Shown here one piece after another: positions 1-8,779 of a stretch of 48,707 bases of DNA. Both the position numbers and the translations under genes were made by a program. Every line of letters begins with the position of its first letter. Position 1 is the first letter of the stretch. The DNA is from a virus: IMG/VR virus record IMGVR_UViG_3300025131_000069, positions 1 to 48,707 of that record; one strand, written 5' to 3'. The notes below the pieces were generated by a model, which was not told the origin of the DNA, did no database searches, and worked only from the letters and a program-made list of their open reading frames with translations.

Positions 1-2
1 GG

Positions 3-2942
3 TTAAATAAAGGTAGTAAAAAAGATAGAGCATTAAAATTAAAGATAAGTAAATTATATTCTAAAGCTTTAAAAATGATGCCAGGTTCGCCAGTACAAAA
101 TAAGATAAAAAAAGAAATAGAAAAATTAAGAAATCAATTGAGTGAGGGAGTTGATTTACCAATAGAAATAGGTGATACTGTCAAAATGGGTAAATTTAAA
201 AACAAAAAAGTTGTTGTTAAAACTATTGATTGGAATGAAAAAGGTGATTTACTTATCAATGGAAGACCTGCATTAAAATTTAGAATTATGAAAGAATACA
301 TAGAAGACTTTTTAGTTGAAAATGATATTCAAACTATAATTAATGAAGCTTCAACTACAGTTACAAATGGTGCAAGTGCAATTGATGATGGACCAAGATT
401 TTTCTTTGGTGATAAAAAGAGTTATATAAGTTGGAATGAAGAACAAGCAGGAAAACTTGGTATGACAGTAGTTAATCATATACTTAAACCTACTAACTAT
501 GATATGGTAGGTCATGAAACAGATTATCCTAACGGCCCTACAGGAGCAGTAACTTATTTTCCAGCTGGCTCAGTTGGTAAACGAGCAGGAACAAATGTGT
601 TTGGTGATGAAAAAGGAATAAAGGCTTTTAATCTGTGGGATAAACACATGCAAAATATCGTAAAAACGATAGGATGGGAATTTGTAGATTATCTGAGTAG
701 CAAACTATCAATATATTCTTCAAAAGATGAACCGATGGCACCCGGTGAACAAGGTGATGAATCAGCAGGACATATTAATTCCAAAAGAACAGATATTCAA
801 CAACATAGTAATGATACTGACGGTGATGGTATGGTAGAAGAAAACACATTCAGTAAAGAGTGGTGGGAAGATTTATTGTTTGAAGAACAAATGTTATTAG
901 ATGAAGGTGTTAAGTTTAATAATTTCTTAAAAGATTGGTCCAAAAAATCAAAGCAGCCATTTGATAAAGTTAATCAATCAATGAATAATAAAAATACTTT
1001 TGCTATAGCTAAATTAAATGATTTTAGTGTAGATAAAGTATTTGATTCAGCTAAAAAAGGATTTAAAACATTTCAAAAAGTAATGAATTATGTACCAAAT
1101 AAAGTGGCTAAAGGTTTAGAAAAAACAAAATTTGGAAAAGGTAAAGAAAAAGTTTTAGGTAAATTAGATGATTATTTACAAAAACATCCTAAGCTAAAAA
1201 GAGTAATGGGAGTAGCTGCAGGTGCTGCAATTACTTATGCTTGGACAAAAATGACCTTTGTTGGTGACCCTGAATATGACTTAGATTTGTCTGCTGCAGC
1301 TGCTGCAGCGGCCGCTGGTGATTATACAATGACAGATTTATTTTCTGGTGAACTTGGAACTAAATTCTTGGTATTAACTGCAGTAGGAGCTACTACTGGT
1401 TTAACAATGCCATATACAAAAGTTCTTGGTACTGCTGGAACATTCGCAGCTGGTATCAGTTTCGGTGCTTATAGAGCTTATAAAAAAAGAAAAGATAAAA
1501 AACAAAAACCTAGTAAATCAGATACCAGATTACCAGATAAAGTAAAAAATCCAAATCCAAAAGGAAGACGAAAAGAAGTAGGTTTGCAAGGAGCTGTTAA
1601 TTGGATTTCAAAAAATAAAGGTAATAAAGCTGCTAAGAAATTTGTTCAAAAATTAAAAACCAAGAATATAAAAGAAGTTTATGATATATCCGAAGAAGTC
1701 AGTTTATTATCAGAAGGTGGAGCATATGGACATATGGCACATCCTTTTGATGACAAAGATTTAACTTTTGGTGATTTGAAAAAAATCATCACAAACGGAT
1801 TAGGTGGACAATTAAGTCGTGAAGATAATGTCACAGAAAAACTTGATGGACAAAACATTATGATAAGTTGGAAAGACGGAAAACTTATAGCAGCTAGAAA
1901 TAAAGGACACATTAAGAATGGTGGTAAGACAGCTCTAACTACAAGTGGTATTGCGAGTAAATTTAAAGGCAGAGGTGATATACGGAACGCATTCGTATAT
2001 GCTATGAAAGATTTAGAAAAATCAATTAAAGGATTATCAGATAAACAAAAAGAAAAAATATTCAATAATGGATATAACTTTATGAATCTTGAAGTAATGT
2101 GGCCGAAATCAGCAAATGTAATTGATTATGATGTTGCTACACTTATATTTCATGGAGCTTTAATATATGATGACAAAGGAAATGTAAAAGGTGAAGTAAA
2201 AGGTAGTGGAAGAATACTTGCTGGAATGATTCAACAAATCAATCAACATATACAAAAGAAATATTCAATCGGAAAACCACAATTTTTAACAGTTCCAAAA
2301 CATCAAGATTTTGGTAAGATGAAAGGTAAGTTTTTGGGTAGATTGTCAAGATTACAATCACAATTTGGATTAAAAGATAATGATACATTAGCTTTATATC
2401 ATCAAATGTGGTGGGAAGTATTTATATCAAACAATTATAAGAAAAAATTAAGTGGAAAAGTTGTAGAAGGATTAGTTAAAAGATGGGCATTCTTTGATAA
2501 ATCATATTCAATACCAATGATAAAGGCTGATATGAAAAAAACATCTTTCTTTGATGAAAAAGTTTTACAAGCAATATTAGATTTTGATAAAAAAGACCAC
2601 GCAGCACAAGTTAAAGAAAATATGAAACCATTTGAAACATTATTCTTTGAAGTTGGTGCAGAAATATTAAAGAATGTAAAAGGATTTATGGCTGCTAATC
2701 CTGATAAAGCAGTTCAAGGAATTAGAAAAAGATTAAACGCGGCTATCTCAAATGTTAAAGCCGGTGGTGATAAGAAAAAATTAAACACATTAAAATTACA
2801 ATTAGACAAGTTAAATAAGATTGGTGGGGTAGATTCTATCGTTCCAAGTGAAGGAATTGTTTTTAAATATCAAGGAAAGACATATAAATTCACAGGAGCC
2901 TTTGCTCCAATCAATCAAATTACAGGTTTAATTTCGTTTTAA
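3..2942 (+). CDS. Large modular protein with C-terminal ATP-dependent ligase-like (nucleotidyltransferase) domain, 5' partial
   Basis: The frame is open to the window edge, so the gene begins upstream. Residues below are numbered from the in-frame ATG at 75. The C-terminal third looks like the covalent nucleotidyltransferase (DNA/RNA ligase) fold: motif I is K589-L-D-G, preceded by T-E and followed by Q-N-I, and a motif IV-like E926-G-I-V-F-K lies near the end. The central part (about 380-480) has hydrophobic, Ala-rich segments that could span or insert into a membrane. L/I-x-E motifs of the prohead-protease type occur at LSE24, INE91|AST and LLSE547|G, the last just before the ligase-like domain. 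I infer a modular, possibly processed virion protein carrying a ligase-like enzyme. The ligase assignment rests on two motifs only; activity is unproven. Confidence 0.6.
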   Translation, partial: LNKGSKKDRALKLKISKLYSKALKMMPGSPVQNKIKKEIEKLRNQLSEGVDLPIEIGDTVKMGKFKNKKVVVKTIDWNEKGDLLINGRPALKFRIMKEYIEDFLVENDIQTIINEASTTVTNGASAIDDGPRFFFGDKKSYISWNEEQAGKLGMTVVNHILKPTNYDMVGHETDYPNGPTGAVTYFPAGSVGKRAGTNVFGDEKGIKAFNLWDKHMQNIVKTIGWEFVDYLSSKLSIYSSKDEPMAPGEQGDESAGHINSKRTDIQQHSNDTDGDGMVEENTFSKEWWEDLLFEEQMLLDEGVKFNNFLKDWSKKSKQPFDKVNQSMNNKNTFAIAKLNDFSVDKVFDSAKKGFKTFQKVMNYVPNKVAKGLEKTKFGKGKEKVLGKLDDYLQKHPKLKRVMGVAAGAAITYAWTKMTFVGDPEYDLDLSAAAAAAAAGDYTMTDLFSGELGTKFLVLTAVGATTGLTMPYTKVLGTAGTFAAGISFGAYRAYKKRKDKKQKPSKSDTRLPDKVKNPNPKGRRKEVGLQGAVNWISKNKGNKAAKKFVQKLKTKNIKEVYDISEEVSLLSEGGAYGHMAHPFDDKDLTFGDLKKIITNGLGGQLSREDNVTEKLDGQNIMISWKDGKLIAARNKGHIKNGGKTALTTSGIASKFKGRGDIRNAFVYAMKDLEKSIKGLSDKQKEKIFNNGYNFMNLEVMWPKSANVIDYDVATLIFHGALIYDDKGNVKGEVKGSGRILAGMIQQINQHIQKKYSIGKPQFLTVPKHQDFGKMKGKFLGRLSRLQSQFGLKDNDTLALYHQMWWEVFISNNYKKKLSGKVVEGLVKRWAFFDKSYSIPMIKADMKKTSFFDEKVLQAILDFDKKDHAAQVKENMKPFETLFFEVGAEILKNVKGFMAANPDKAVQGIRKRLNAAISNVKAGGDKKKLNTLKLQLDKLNKIGGVDSIVPSEGIVFKYQGKTYKFTGAFAPINQITGLISF

Positions 2943-2944
2943 TA

Positions 2945-2957
2945 TATTTATATATGA
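2945..2957 (+). promoter_or_regulatory. Recurrent promoter-like motif TATTTATATATGA
   Basis: Exact copy of the motif found ahead of many genes here. It ends 16 bases before the ATG of the Zn-ribbon gene at 2974 and lies in the gap after the preceding stop codon. Confidence 0.5.
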
Positions 2958-2973
2958 ATAAACAGAGGTAAAT

Positions 2974-3498
2974 ATGGGTAAAAATTTAGCAAAAGTTCAA
3001 TCTATGATAGATGGAGATTATGCAAGTAAAGTCCAAGTTGGATATGGTGACCAAGAAATCGAAAGACATGAAATTGGTGAAAGATGGACAGATTCGGATG
3101 GTAGAGAATGGGAACAAAAAAAAGGATATCGTGTTAAGATAAAAACTACACCTGATGTCGGACTTTTTTCAAAAGTATGTAAAGATTGTAAAGCACCATG
3201 TTTAAAGTCATTTGATATAGATACTTGGGTAAGAATGAATAGATGTTATGGTTGCCAAACAACATTTGAACTTGATTTAAAATTTATGAGAATTGGCGAG
3301 ACCAATAATAAACACTTTTTTTGGATAAAATTACAAAAATTACAAAGATGGGATGCTATAGATAAGGAAATTGAACATTATATGAAAGACCTTTGGGTAC
3401 GGAATGATAAGAATCCATTTGATAAAACAATTGCAAATGCTATAGCAAATCATGAATTAGAAAATACATTTAAAGTTAATAAAAATTTAACTAAGTAA
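2974..3498 (+). CDS. Zn-ribbon-like conserved phage protein
   Basis: A 174-residue protein with two CxxC knuckles, C-K-D-C (plus a nearby P-C) and C-Y-G-C about 25 residues later, the spacing expected of a zinc ribbon. The rest is mixed polar sequence rich in Lys and Trp with no recognised catalytic motif. It has its own promoter-like motif upstream and an AGAGG ribosome site. It sits at the head of the small-gene group preceding the terminase. A nucleic-acid-binding or structural Zn role is possible; I do not recognise a specific family. Confidence 0.6.
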   Translation: MGKNLAKVQSMIDGDYASKVQVGYGDQEIERHEIGERWTDSDGREWEQKKGYRVKIKTTPDVGLFSKVCKDCKAPCLKSFDIDTWVRMNRCYGCQTTFELDLKFMRIGETNNKHFFWIKLQKLQRWDAIDKEIEHYMKDLWVRNDKNPFDKTIANAIANHELENTFKVNKNLTK

Positions 3499-3511
3499 CA
3501 GGAGAAAAATT

Positions 3512-3703
3512 ATGAATTTAGGAAGTAAAAAATTATTATGTGCAGGTATTTGTTTTATAGCAGCAACTGTATTTGTATTGGCTGGTAAAGCTGACTTTTA
3601 TGGTTGGGCTGAATTTACAAAATGGATATTTGGTATTTATGCTGCTGGTAATGTTGGAGAACATGCTGCTAATAAAGTTAATGTAACACCTGCAGGTGAG
3701 TAA
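3512..3703 (+). CDS. Small membrane protein, possible holin
   Basis: 63 residues with one clear hydrophobic helix (about residues 8-25, LLCAGICFIAATVFVLAG) and a second weaker one (about 35-50). An AGGAG site lies 7 bases before the ATG. Size and topology fit a small holin or other inner-membrane protein, and spanin-like genes lie nearby, but no family is recognised. Confidence 0.55.
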   Translation: MNLGSKKLLCAGICFIAATVFVLAGKADFYGWAEFTKWIFGIYAAGNVGEHAANKVNVTPAGE

Positions 3704-3704
3704 A

Positions 3705-4010
3705 ATGAAATCCGATTGGTATGATAAAATATTTGATATCATTCAAGAATGTGACGAATTAGTATCTGAAGTTAGTAAACGAAAAGTTATTCGTAAAGGT
3801 AAACTGGTAAGAAAAACATTCTGCCCAGCAGGCCAAAAAGCTAAAAATGGTAGATGTGTTACCATGAAAGGTACTGAAAAAGCTAAAAGAAAAAGAGTTG
3901 CTAAAAGAAGTGCAATGAAAAGAAAAGCAAAAATGTCAAGAATCTTGAAAAAACGAAAAAAAGCAATGAAAAAAAGACATACTATGGGATTAAGGAAAAA
4001 AAGAAAATGA
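3705..4010 (+). CDS. Very basic protein with CPxGQ...GxCV motif
   Basis: 101 residues from the ATG at 3705. A GTG at 3696 is in frame, but AGGTGAG at 3694-3700 is better placed as the ribosome site for the ATG. The N-terminus is acidic-polar (DWYDKIFDIIQECDELV). Then comes a Cys pair in CPAGQKAKNGRCV, and the last 50 residues are almost all Lys, Arg, Met and Ala. It ends in an ATGA overlap with the next gene. The charge suggests nucleic-acid binding, for example DNA condensation in the head. A similar Cys motif occurs in the protein at 4312. Confidence 0.6.
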   Translation: MKSDWYDKIFDIIQECDELVSEVSKRKVIRKGKLVRKTFCPAGQKAKNGRCVTMKGTEKAKRKRVAKRSAMKRKAKMSRILKKRKKAMKKRHTMGLRKKRK

Positions 4011-4309
4011 AGATAATAAAATGGTTAATTGGATTAATTGCGGCAATTGGTAGTATAGCAGCTATAATGCTAGTCCCAGGATGGGGTAGTAACAGAAATA
4101 AAAGAATAAAAGAGATAAACAAAGAGTCTAAAAAAATTAATGCAAATATTAAAAAAAGAGAAAAGGCACAAAAAAATATTGAAAAATCTCTTAAAAATAA
4201 AAAAAAGGCAGTTAAAGAAATAAAAAAACAAGGTAAATATAAATCTAAAAAAGTAAGTGGCAAAAAAGCAGCAAATTTTTTAAAGAAATATGCTAAAAAA
4301 GATAAGTAA
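4007..4309 (+). CDS. N-anchored membrane protein with Lys-rich helix, inner-membrane-spanin-like
   Basis: 100 residues. Residues 5-24 form a hydrophobic helix (IKWLIGLIAAIGSIAAIMLV). The remaining 75 are Lys/Glu/Asn-rich with a heptad-like pattern, predicting a long helix or coiled coil. One N-terminal anchor plus a helical tail fits an i-spanin, although the strong positive charge is also compatible with a DNA- or membrane-binding role. The start overlaps the previous stop (ATGA). Confidence 0.5.
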   Translation: MKIIKWLIGLIAAIGSIAAIMLVPGWGSNRNKRIKEINKESKKINANIKKREKAQKNIEKSLKNKKKAVKEIKKQGKYKSKKVSGKKAANFLKKYAKKDK

Positions 4310-4311
4310 AT

Positions 4312-4929
4312 ATGTCTTATCACGATAGTAATGTACAAACAAATTTATATACAAGTGGAGGCGAGTTTGTATGCGATACAAATAGTTTCCAAGGATGTGG
4401 AGAGGGAACAAATAATACTTATATAGGGTATTATCATATTCATCCAGAAAAAGGAGCAATGGCTGGAGCAGAACATTCTAATCAATCACATCCATTATTA
4501 ACAACGGTAGCCAATAGGAGAAAAAAAATGCCAAATCGTAAAAGAAATGTAAGAAGACCCTCTCGAAGACGAGCAAGACAGATGAGTTGTCCACCAGGTC
4601 AAATAATGAGTGATGGTCAATGTGTCCCAGCTGGAAATGGTAGGGGTGGTTATAGAAAAAGTACTAGTAGAAAGGCTCCACGGAGAGTTAAAAGAACTAC
4701 CGTTAGAGGTACATCCAATAGAAAAAGTAGAATATTGAATAGAGCAGCTACTCGTAGACGGGTAGCCACAAAAGCAAATTCAAGAAGTAGTATAAATAGA
4801 CAACGAAATATAAGAAGAAGAGCTAAACAAGCAGGAAATAATCCAATTTATAGTGGTAATGTTTTATATCATTGTCCACCTGGAATTACGACAATTACTT
4901 CTGATTGTGTAGCACAGAGAAGAAAATAA
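4312..4929 (+). CDS. Arg-rich basic protein with N-terminal His-rich segment and CPPGQ...GQCV motif
   Basis: 205 residues. The N-terminal 70 contain a His-rich stretch, YYHIHPEKGAMAGAEHS followed by SHPLL, of a type I associate with marine phage proteins. It resembles half of a JAMM metal site but lacks the S-x-x-D, so I make no protease call. From residue 70 on it is extremely Arg-rich and protamine-like, with Cys motifs CPPGQIMSDGQCV and CPPGITTITSDC. An internal in-frame ATG at 4528 follows AGGAG, so a shorter basic form starting there is possible. Confidence 0.55.
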   Translation: MSYHDSNVQTNLYTSGGEFVCDTNSFQGCGEGTNNTYIGYYHIHPEKGAMAGAEHSNQSHPLLTTVANRRKKMPNRKRNVRRPSRRRARQMSCPPGQIMSDGQCVPAGNGRGGYRKSTSRKAPRRVKRTTVRGTSNRKSRILNRAATRRRVATKANSRSSINRQRNIRRRAKQAGNNPIYSGNVLYHCPPGITTITSDCVAQRRK

Positions 4930-4939
4930 GGATATTAAT

Positions 4940-5308
4940 ATGTTTAAAAAAAGTTCTTGGATAATTGCATTATTTGTCTTAAATTGTTTTAGTTATATTT
5001 ATGGACAAACCACTTTTGAATTTACAGAAGAAGAAGTGCAAAATATATATAATTCTATTAATGAGTTAGAATATGCAGATAGTTTAAATAAAGTAATAAT
5101 TTTGAATTTAGAAAGTCAAATAATAGACTATGATAAACTAATTGTAAATAATAAATTAACTATTGAGGATTATAAACAACAAATAATATTAAAAGATGAA
5201 ATGATTGAGCTAGTAAAACCGAGATGGTACGAAAACAAATATTTATGGTTTGGTCTCGGTGTAGTATTTACTACAAGTTCAGTTCATTTAGCAGGACAAC
5301 TTAAATAA
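4940..5308 (+). CDS. Signal peptide - coiled coil - C-terminal TM protein, u-spanin-like
   Basis: 122 residues. Residues 1-22 form a secretion signal (Lys-rich start, hydrophobic core, cut near YGQ). Residues 25-95 are acidic and helical. Residues 101-118 (YLWFGLGVVFTTSSVHL) are a transmembrane helix. An envelope-spanning order of this kind is typical of phage unimolecular spanins or lysis accessory proteins. It overlaps the terminase start by one base (TAATG). Family not recognised; function inferred from topology. Confidence 0.5.
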   Translation: MFKKSSWIIALFVLNCFSYIYGQTTFEFTEEEVQNIYNSINELEYADSLNKVIILNLESQIIDYDKLIVNNKLTIEDYKQQIILKDEMIELVKPRWYENKYLWFGLGVVFTTSSVHLAGQLK

Positions 5309-6924
5309 TGAGTAAAGACTTAAAAAAAGTGATAAAAAGAGAATATTTAAATTGTTCTCAAGACCCAATACATTTTATGAGAAAATACTGCACGATTCAA
5401 CATCCTACCAAAGGTAAAATTAAATTTGATTTATATAATTTTCAAGAGAATTGTTTAAGAGATTTTAAAGATAATGAATATAATATAATACTTAAATCTC
5501 GTCAATTAGGTATTTCTACACTTACTGCTGGTTATTCACTCTGGATGATGTTATTCAATTCAGATAAAAATATTCTTGTAATTGCAAAAGATAAAGATAC
5601 TGCAAAAAATCTTGTTACAAAAGTAAGAGTTATGTACGCAGGGTTACCATCTTGGTTAAAAACAACAGTTGATGAGGATAACAAACTTTCTCTCAGATTT
5701 AAAAATGGTTCACAGATTAAAGCAGTAGCTGCGACACAAGAAGCAGGTCGTTCTGAAGCATTATCACTTCTCGTTCTTGATGAGGCTGCATTTATTGATA
5801 AAATTGATGATATATGGACAGCTGCTCAACAAACATTGGCAACTGGTGGTAACTGTATAGCACTATCAACTCCTAATGGTGTGGGTAATTGGTTTCACAA
5901 ACAATGGATGGATGCAAACTCTGGAAGTAATAGATTTAATACCATTAGACTTCATTGGACAGACCACCCAGATAGAGGAGAGGATTGGAGAAAAGAACAG
6001 GATGTCATTTTGGGTCCATCTAAAGCTGCACAAGAATGTGATGCTGACTTTCTTACTTCTGGTGAATCTGTAGTTGACTCTGTGATTTTACAATGGTATA
6101 AAGAGCATATGATTAAGGCTCCAATTGAAGAGGCTGGTATAGATAGAAATCTATGGATTTGGAAACAACCTGATTATTCTAAAAAATATATAGTGGTTGC
6201 TGATGTGGCTCGTGGTGACGGGAGTGATTATTCAGCTACTCAAGTATTTGAATTGGAAAGTATGGAACAGGTTGCAGAATATAAAGGACAATTGTCTACT
6301 ACGGATTATGGAAACTTCTTAATTGAATTAGCCACAAAATACAATGATGCTCTACTTGTAGTTGAAAACAACAATATCGGATGGGCTACAATACAAACCA
6401 TCATAGATAGAAATTATAAAAATTTATTTTACCAATCAAAAGATTTACAAGTTGTTGATGTTGAACATAATATGAGTAATAAATATAGAGCACAAGATAG
6501 AAGTATGGTGCCTGGCTTTTCAACAACTGCAAAAACTCGACCATTGATTATAGCAAAAATGGAAGAATATACAAGAGAAAAATTAGTAAAAGTAAATTCT
6601 AGTAGACTTATAGATGAGTTATTTGTATTTATTTATAAAACTGGAATGGTAAATATGCGAGCGGAAGCTATGCAAGGTTATAACGATGACTTAGTTATGT
6701 CTTATTCAATCGCTTTGTGGGTTAGAGATACGGCTCTAAGATTACAAAGTGAAAAGAATGACCAGCAATGGGCAATGATGAATTCCTTACTTGATAAAAA
6801 CGGTAATAGACCCGATTATAGTAAAGGATTTCAAAAAGGCCAATCTGGTATGCCTTCAAAAAATCCATATGAAATGGAAATAAATGAAAAAGAAAAAGAA
6901 GATTTAACTTGGTTAATTAAATAA
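5308..6924 (+). CDS. Terminase large subunit (gp17-like)
   Basis: 538 residues, the usual size. The N-terminal ATPase has a Walker A-like S-R-Q-L-G-I-S-T (about 64-71) and Walker B L-L-V-L-D-E-A (154-160). A C-terminal RNase H-like nuclease follows, with D299 in VVADVARGDGSDYS, a second acidic strand VVENNN (about 351-356) and a late N-D-D-L-V-M-S motif. It packages DNA into the prohead through the portal, whose gene follows 10 bases later. No obvious small terminase gene is seen adjacent. Identification is confident. Confidence 0.95.
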   Translation: MSKDLKKVIKREYLNCSQDPIHFMRKYCTIQHPTKGKIKFDLYNFQENCLRDFKDNEYNIILKSRQLGISTLTAGYSLWMMLFNSDKNILVIAKDKDTAKNLVTKVRVMYAGLPSWLKTTVDEDNKLSLRFKNGSQIKAVAATQEAGRSEALSLLVLDEAAFIDKIDDIWTAAQQTLATGGNCIALSTPNGVGNWFHKQWMDANSGSNRFNTIRLHWTDHPDRGEDWRKEQDVILGPSKAAQECDADFLTSGESVVDSVILQWYKEHMIKAPIEEAGIDRNLWIWKQPDYSKKYIVVADVARGDGSDYSATQVFELESMEQVAEYKGQLSTTDYGNFLIELATKYNDALLVVENNNIGWATIQTIIDRNYKNLFYQSKDLQVVDVEHNMSNKYRAQDRSMVPGFSTTAKTRPLIIAKMEEYTREKLVKVNSSRLIDELFVFIYKTGMVNMRAEAMQGYNDDLVMSYSIALWVRDTALRLQSEKNDQQWAMMNSLLDKNGNRPDYSKGFQKGQSGMPSKNPYEMEINEKEKEDLTWLIK

Positions 6925-6934
6925 GAGGTAAACA

Positions 6935-8713
6935 ATGGCAGAAGAAAAAAGAGACAATATATTTGGTAGATTAGGAAAATTATTTCAAAGTAATCTAGTT
7001 ATCAGAAAAAAAGATAATGATAGATTAATAGTGAAGGATGTTGATTTTTCTCAAACTAAATTAGATTCTAATTTTATCGACAGATATAATAGATTACACG
7101 GGATGCATACACATACTTGGGGGGCAGGATATGCTGGAAGACAAAACCAGAAAAATGCATATGATGTGGCTAGAAGAGAATTATTTAGAGACTATGAATT
7201 AATGGATTCTGACCCTATTATAGCATCAGCTTTAGATATATATTCTGATGAATCTACAGTCTCAAATGTTGAAAATCAAATTTTAGAAATTAAAACTGAA
7301 AATGTAGAAGTAAAGAAGATATTACATAACTTGTTTTATGATGTATTGAATATAGAATTTAATTTATGGTCATGGATTAGAAATATGACTAAATATGGTG
7401 ATTTCTTTTTAAAACTAGAAATATTAGATAAATATGGTGTTGTTAATGTCAAACCTGTTTCTCCATATGAAGTATCTCGTTTAGAAGACCATGACCCTGC
7501 AAGACCACAATTGATACAATATGAAATTGAAGGTGATAATGAAGAAGTTTTAGAAAATTATGAAATAGCTCATTTTAGATTAGCATCAGACTCAAATTAC
7601 TTACCATATGGTAAATCGTCATTAGAAGGTGCTAGAAAAGTATGGAAACAATTAACTCTTATGGAAGATGCTATGTTGATTCACAGAATTATGAGAGCAC
7701 CAGAGAAAAGAGTATTTAGAATTGATATCGGAAATATTCCACCAAATGAAGTTGATAACTTTATGGAAAGAGTTATTGGAAAAATGAAAAAAATACCTGT
7801 TATTGACCAAAAAACAGGTGATTATAATCTAAGATATAATGTGGAATCAGTAACAGAAGATTATTATCTACCTGTTCGTGGTTCTGATAGTGGAACAAAT
7901 ATAGAATCTCTACCAGGACTGACTAATGATGGTGCAATTGATGATATTGAATATTTAAAGAATAAAATGATGGCTGCTCTTAAAGTTCCAAAAGCTTTTC
8001 TTGGTTATGATGAACAAATAGGTAGTAAAGCGACATTAGCGGCTGAAGATGTTCGATTTGCAAGGACTATCGAAAGACTTCAAAAAACTATATTATCTGA
8101 ACTCTCTAAAATAGCAATTGTTCATTTATATACACAAGGATTCGAAGATGCCGAACTATTGGAGTTTGACTTAAAATTAACAAATCCATCAATGATTCAC
8201 GAACAAGAAAAACTTGAATTATTAACTCAAAAAACAGAATTAGCAAACAATATGTTAGAAAATAAGATATTATCTCGTGAGTGGGTTTGGGATAATATAT
8301 TTGATTTTACAGAGGACGATAAACAAAGAGTATTTAAAGATATTGTTGAAGATACAAAACAAAAATACAGATTTACACAAATTGAAGAAGAAGGTAATGA
8401 CCCTGTAGAAACTGGTAAGGCAGCAGGTGATGGAGAGGAACAGACCGGTGAAGATTGGGGCGGTGACAGACGAAGTGGTACGGAAGAAAAAGAATATGGT
8501 AATGAGTATGATAGTGATGACTTAAAAGATGCAAGAAAATATGAAAAACCCAGAAATGGGAAGAGAAATTTTAAACATGGAAGTCCGTTACATCCTGGAA
8601 AAGGTTCTACTCTTGTTGCAGCAGAAAGCTTTTTATCACAACTGAAGAAAACTTACGGGAAGACTTCAAAAAAATTAGGTATTTTAAACGAAAAAGTAAT
8701 TATTGATGAATAA
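6935..8713 (+). CDS. Portal protein (gp20-like)
   Basis: 592 residues with typical T4-type portal features: an early RDYELMDSDPIIASALDIYSD segment, a WIRNMTKYGDFFLKLEI segment, and the conserved core around MRAPEKRVFRIDIGN and MMAALKVPKAFLGYDEQ. The C-terminal 110 residues are acidic and Gly-rich, then basic, ending near GILNEKVIIDE, where an L-N-E matches the prohead-protease cleavage pattern. It forms the DNA-entry vertex; position directly after the terminase is standard. The start has an AGAGG site. Confidence 0.93.
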   Translation: MAEEKRDNIFGRLGKLFQSNLVIRKKDNDRLIVKDVDFSQTKLDSNFIDRYNRLHGMHTHTWGAGYAGRQNQKNAYDVARRELFRDYELMDSDPIIASALDIYSDESTVSNVENQILEIKTENVEVKKILHNLFYDVLNIEFNLWSWIRNMTKYGDFFLKLEILDKYGVVNVKPVSPYEVSRLEDHDPARPQLIQYEIEGDNEEVLENYEIAHFRLASDSNYLPYGKSSLEGARKVWKQLTLMEDAMLIHRIMRAPEKRVFRIDIGNIPPNEVDNFMERVIGKMKKIPVIDQKTGDYNLRYNVESVTEDYYLPVRGSDSGTNIESLPGLTNDGAIDDIEYLKNKMMAALKVPKAFLGYDEQIGSKATLAAEDVRFARTIERLQKTILSELSKIAIVHLYTQGFEDAELLEFDLKLTNPSMIHEQEKLELLTQKTELANNMLENKILSREWVWDNIFDFTEDDKQRVFKDIVEDTKQKYRFTQIEEEGNDPVETGKAAGDGEEQTGEDWGGDRRSGTEEKEYGNEYDSDDLKDARKYEKPRNGKRNFKHGSPLHPGKGSTLVAAESFLSQLKKTYGKTSKKLGILNEKVIIDE

Positions 8714-8739
8714 AATGTATGTAAATATAAAAAAATATA

Positions 8740-8752
8740 TATTTATTAATGA
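8740..8752 (+). promoter_or_regulatory. Promoter-like motif, variant TATTTATTAATGA
   Basis: Variant of the recurrent motif, in the 66-base gap between the portal and the next gene and ending 27 bases before its ATG. Confidence 0.4.
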
Positions 8753-8779
8753 AAAACTACATATATTTGGAGACACTTT

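Noticed and set aside
4432-4500. JAMM protease motif in the His-rich segment of the basic protein at 4312.
   Set aside because: H-x-H-P is present but the following S-x-x-D metal ligand is absent.
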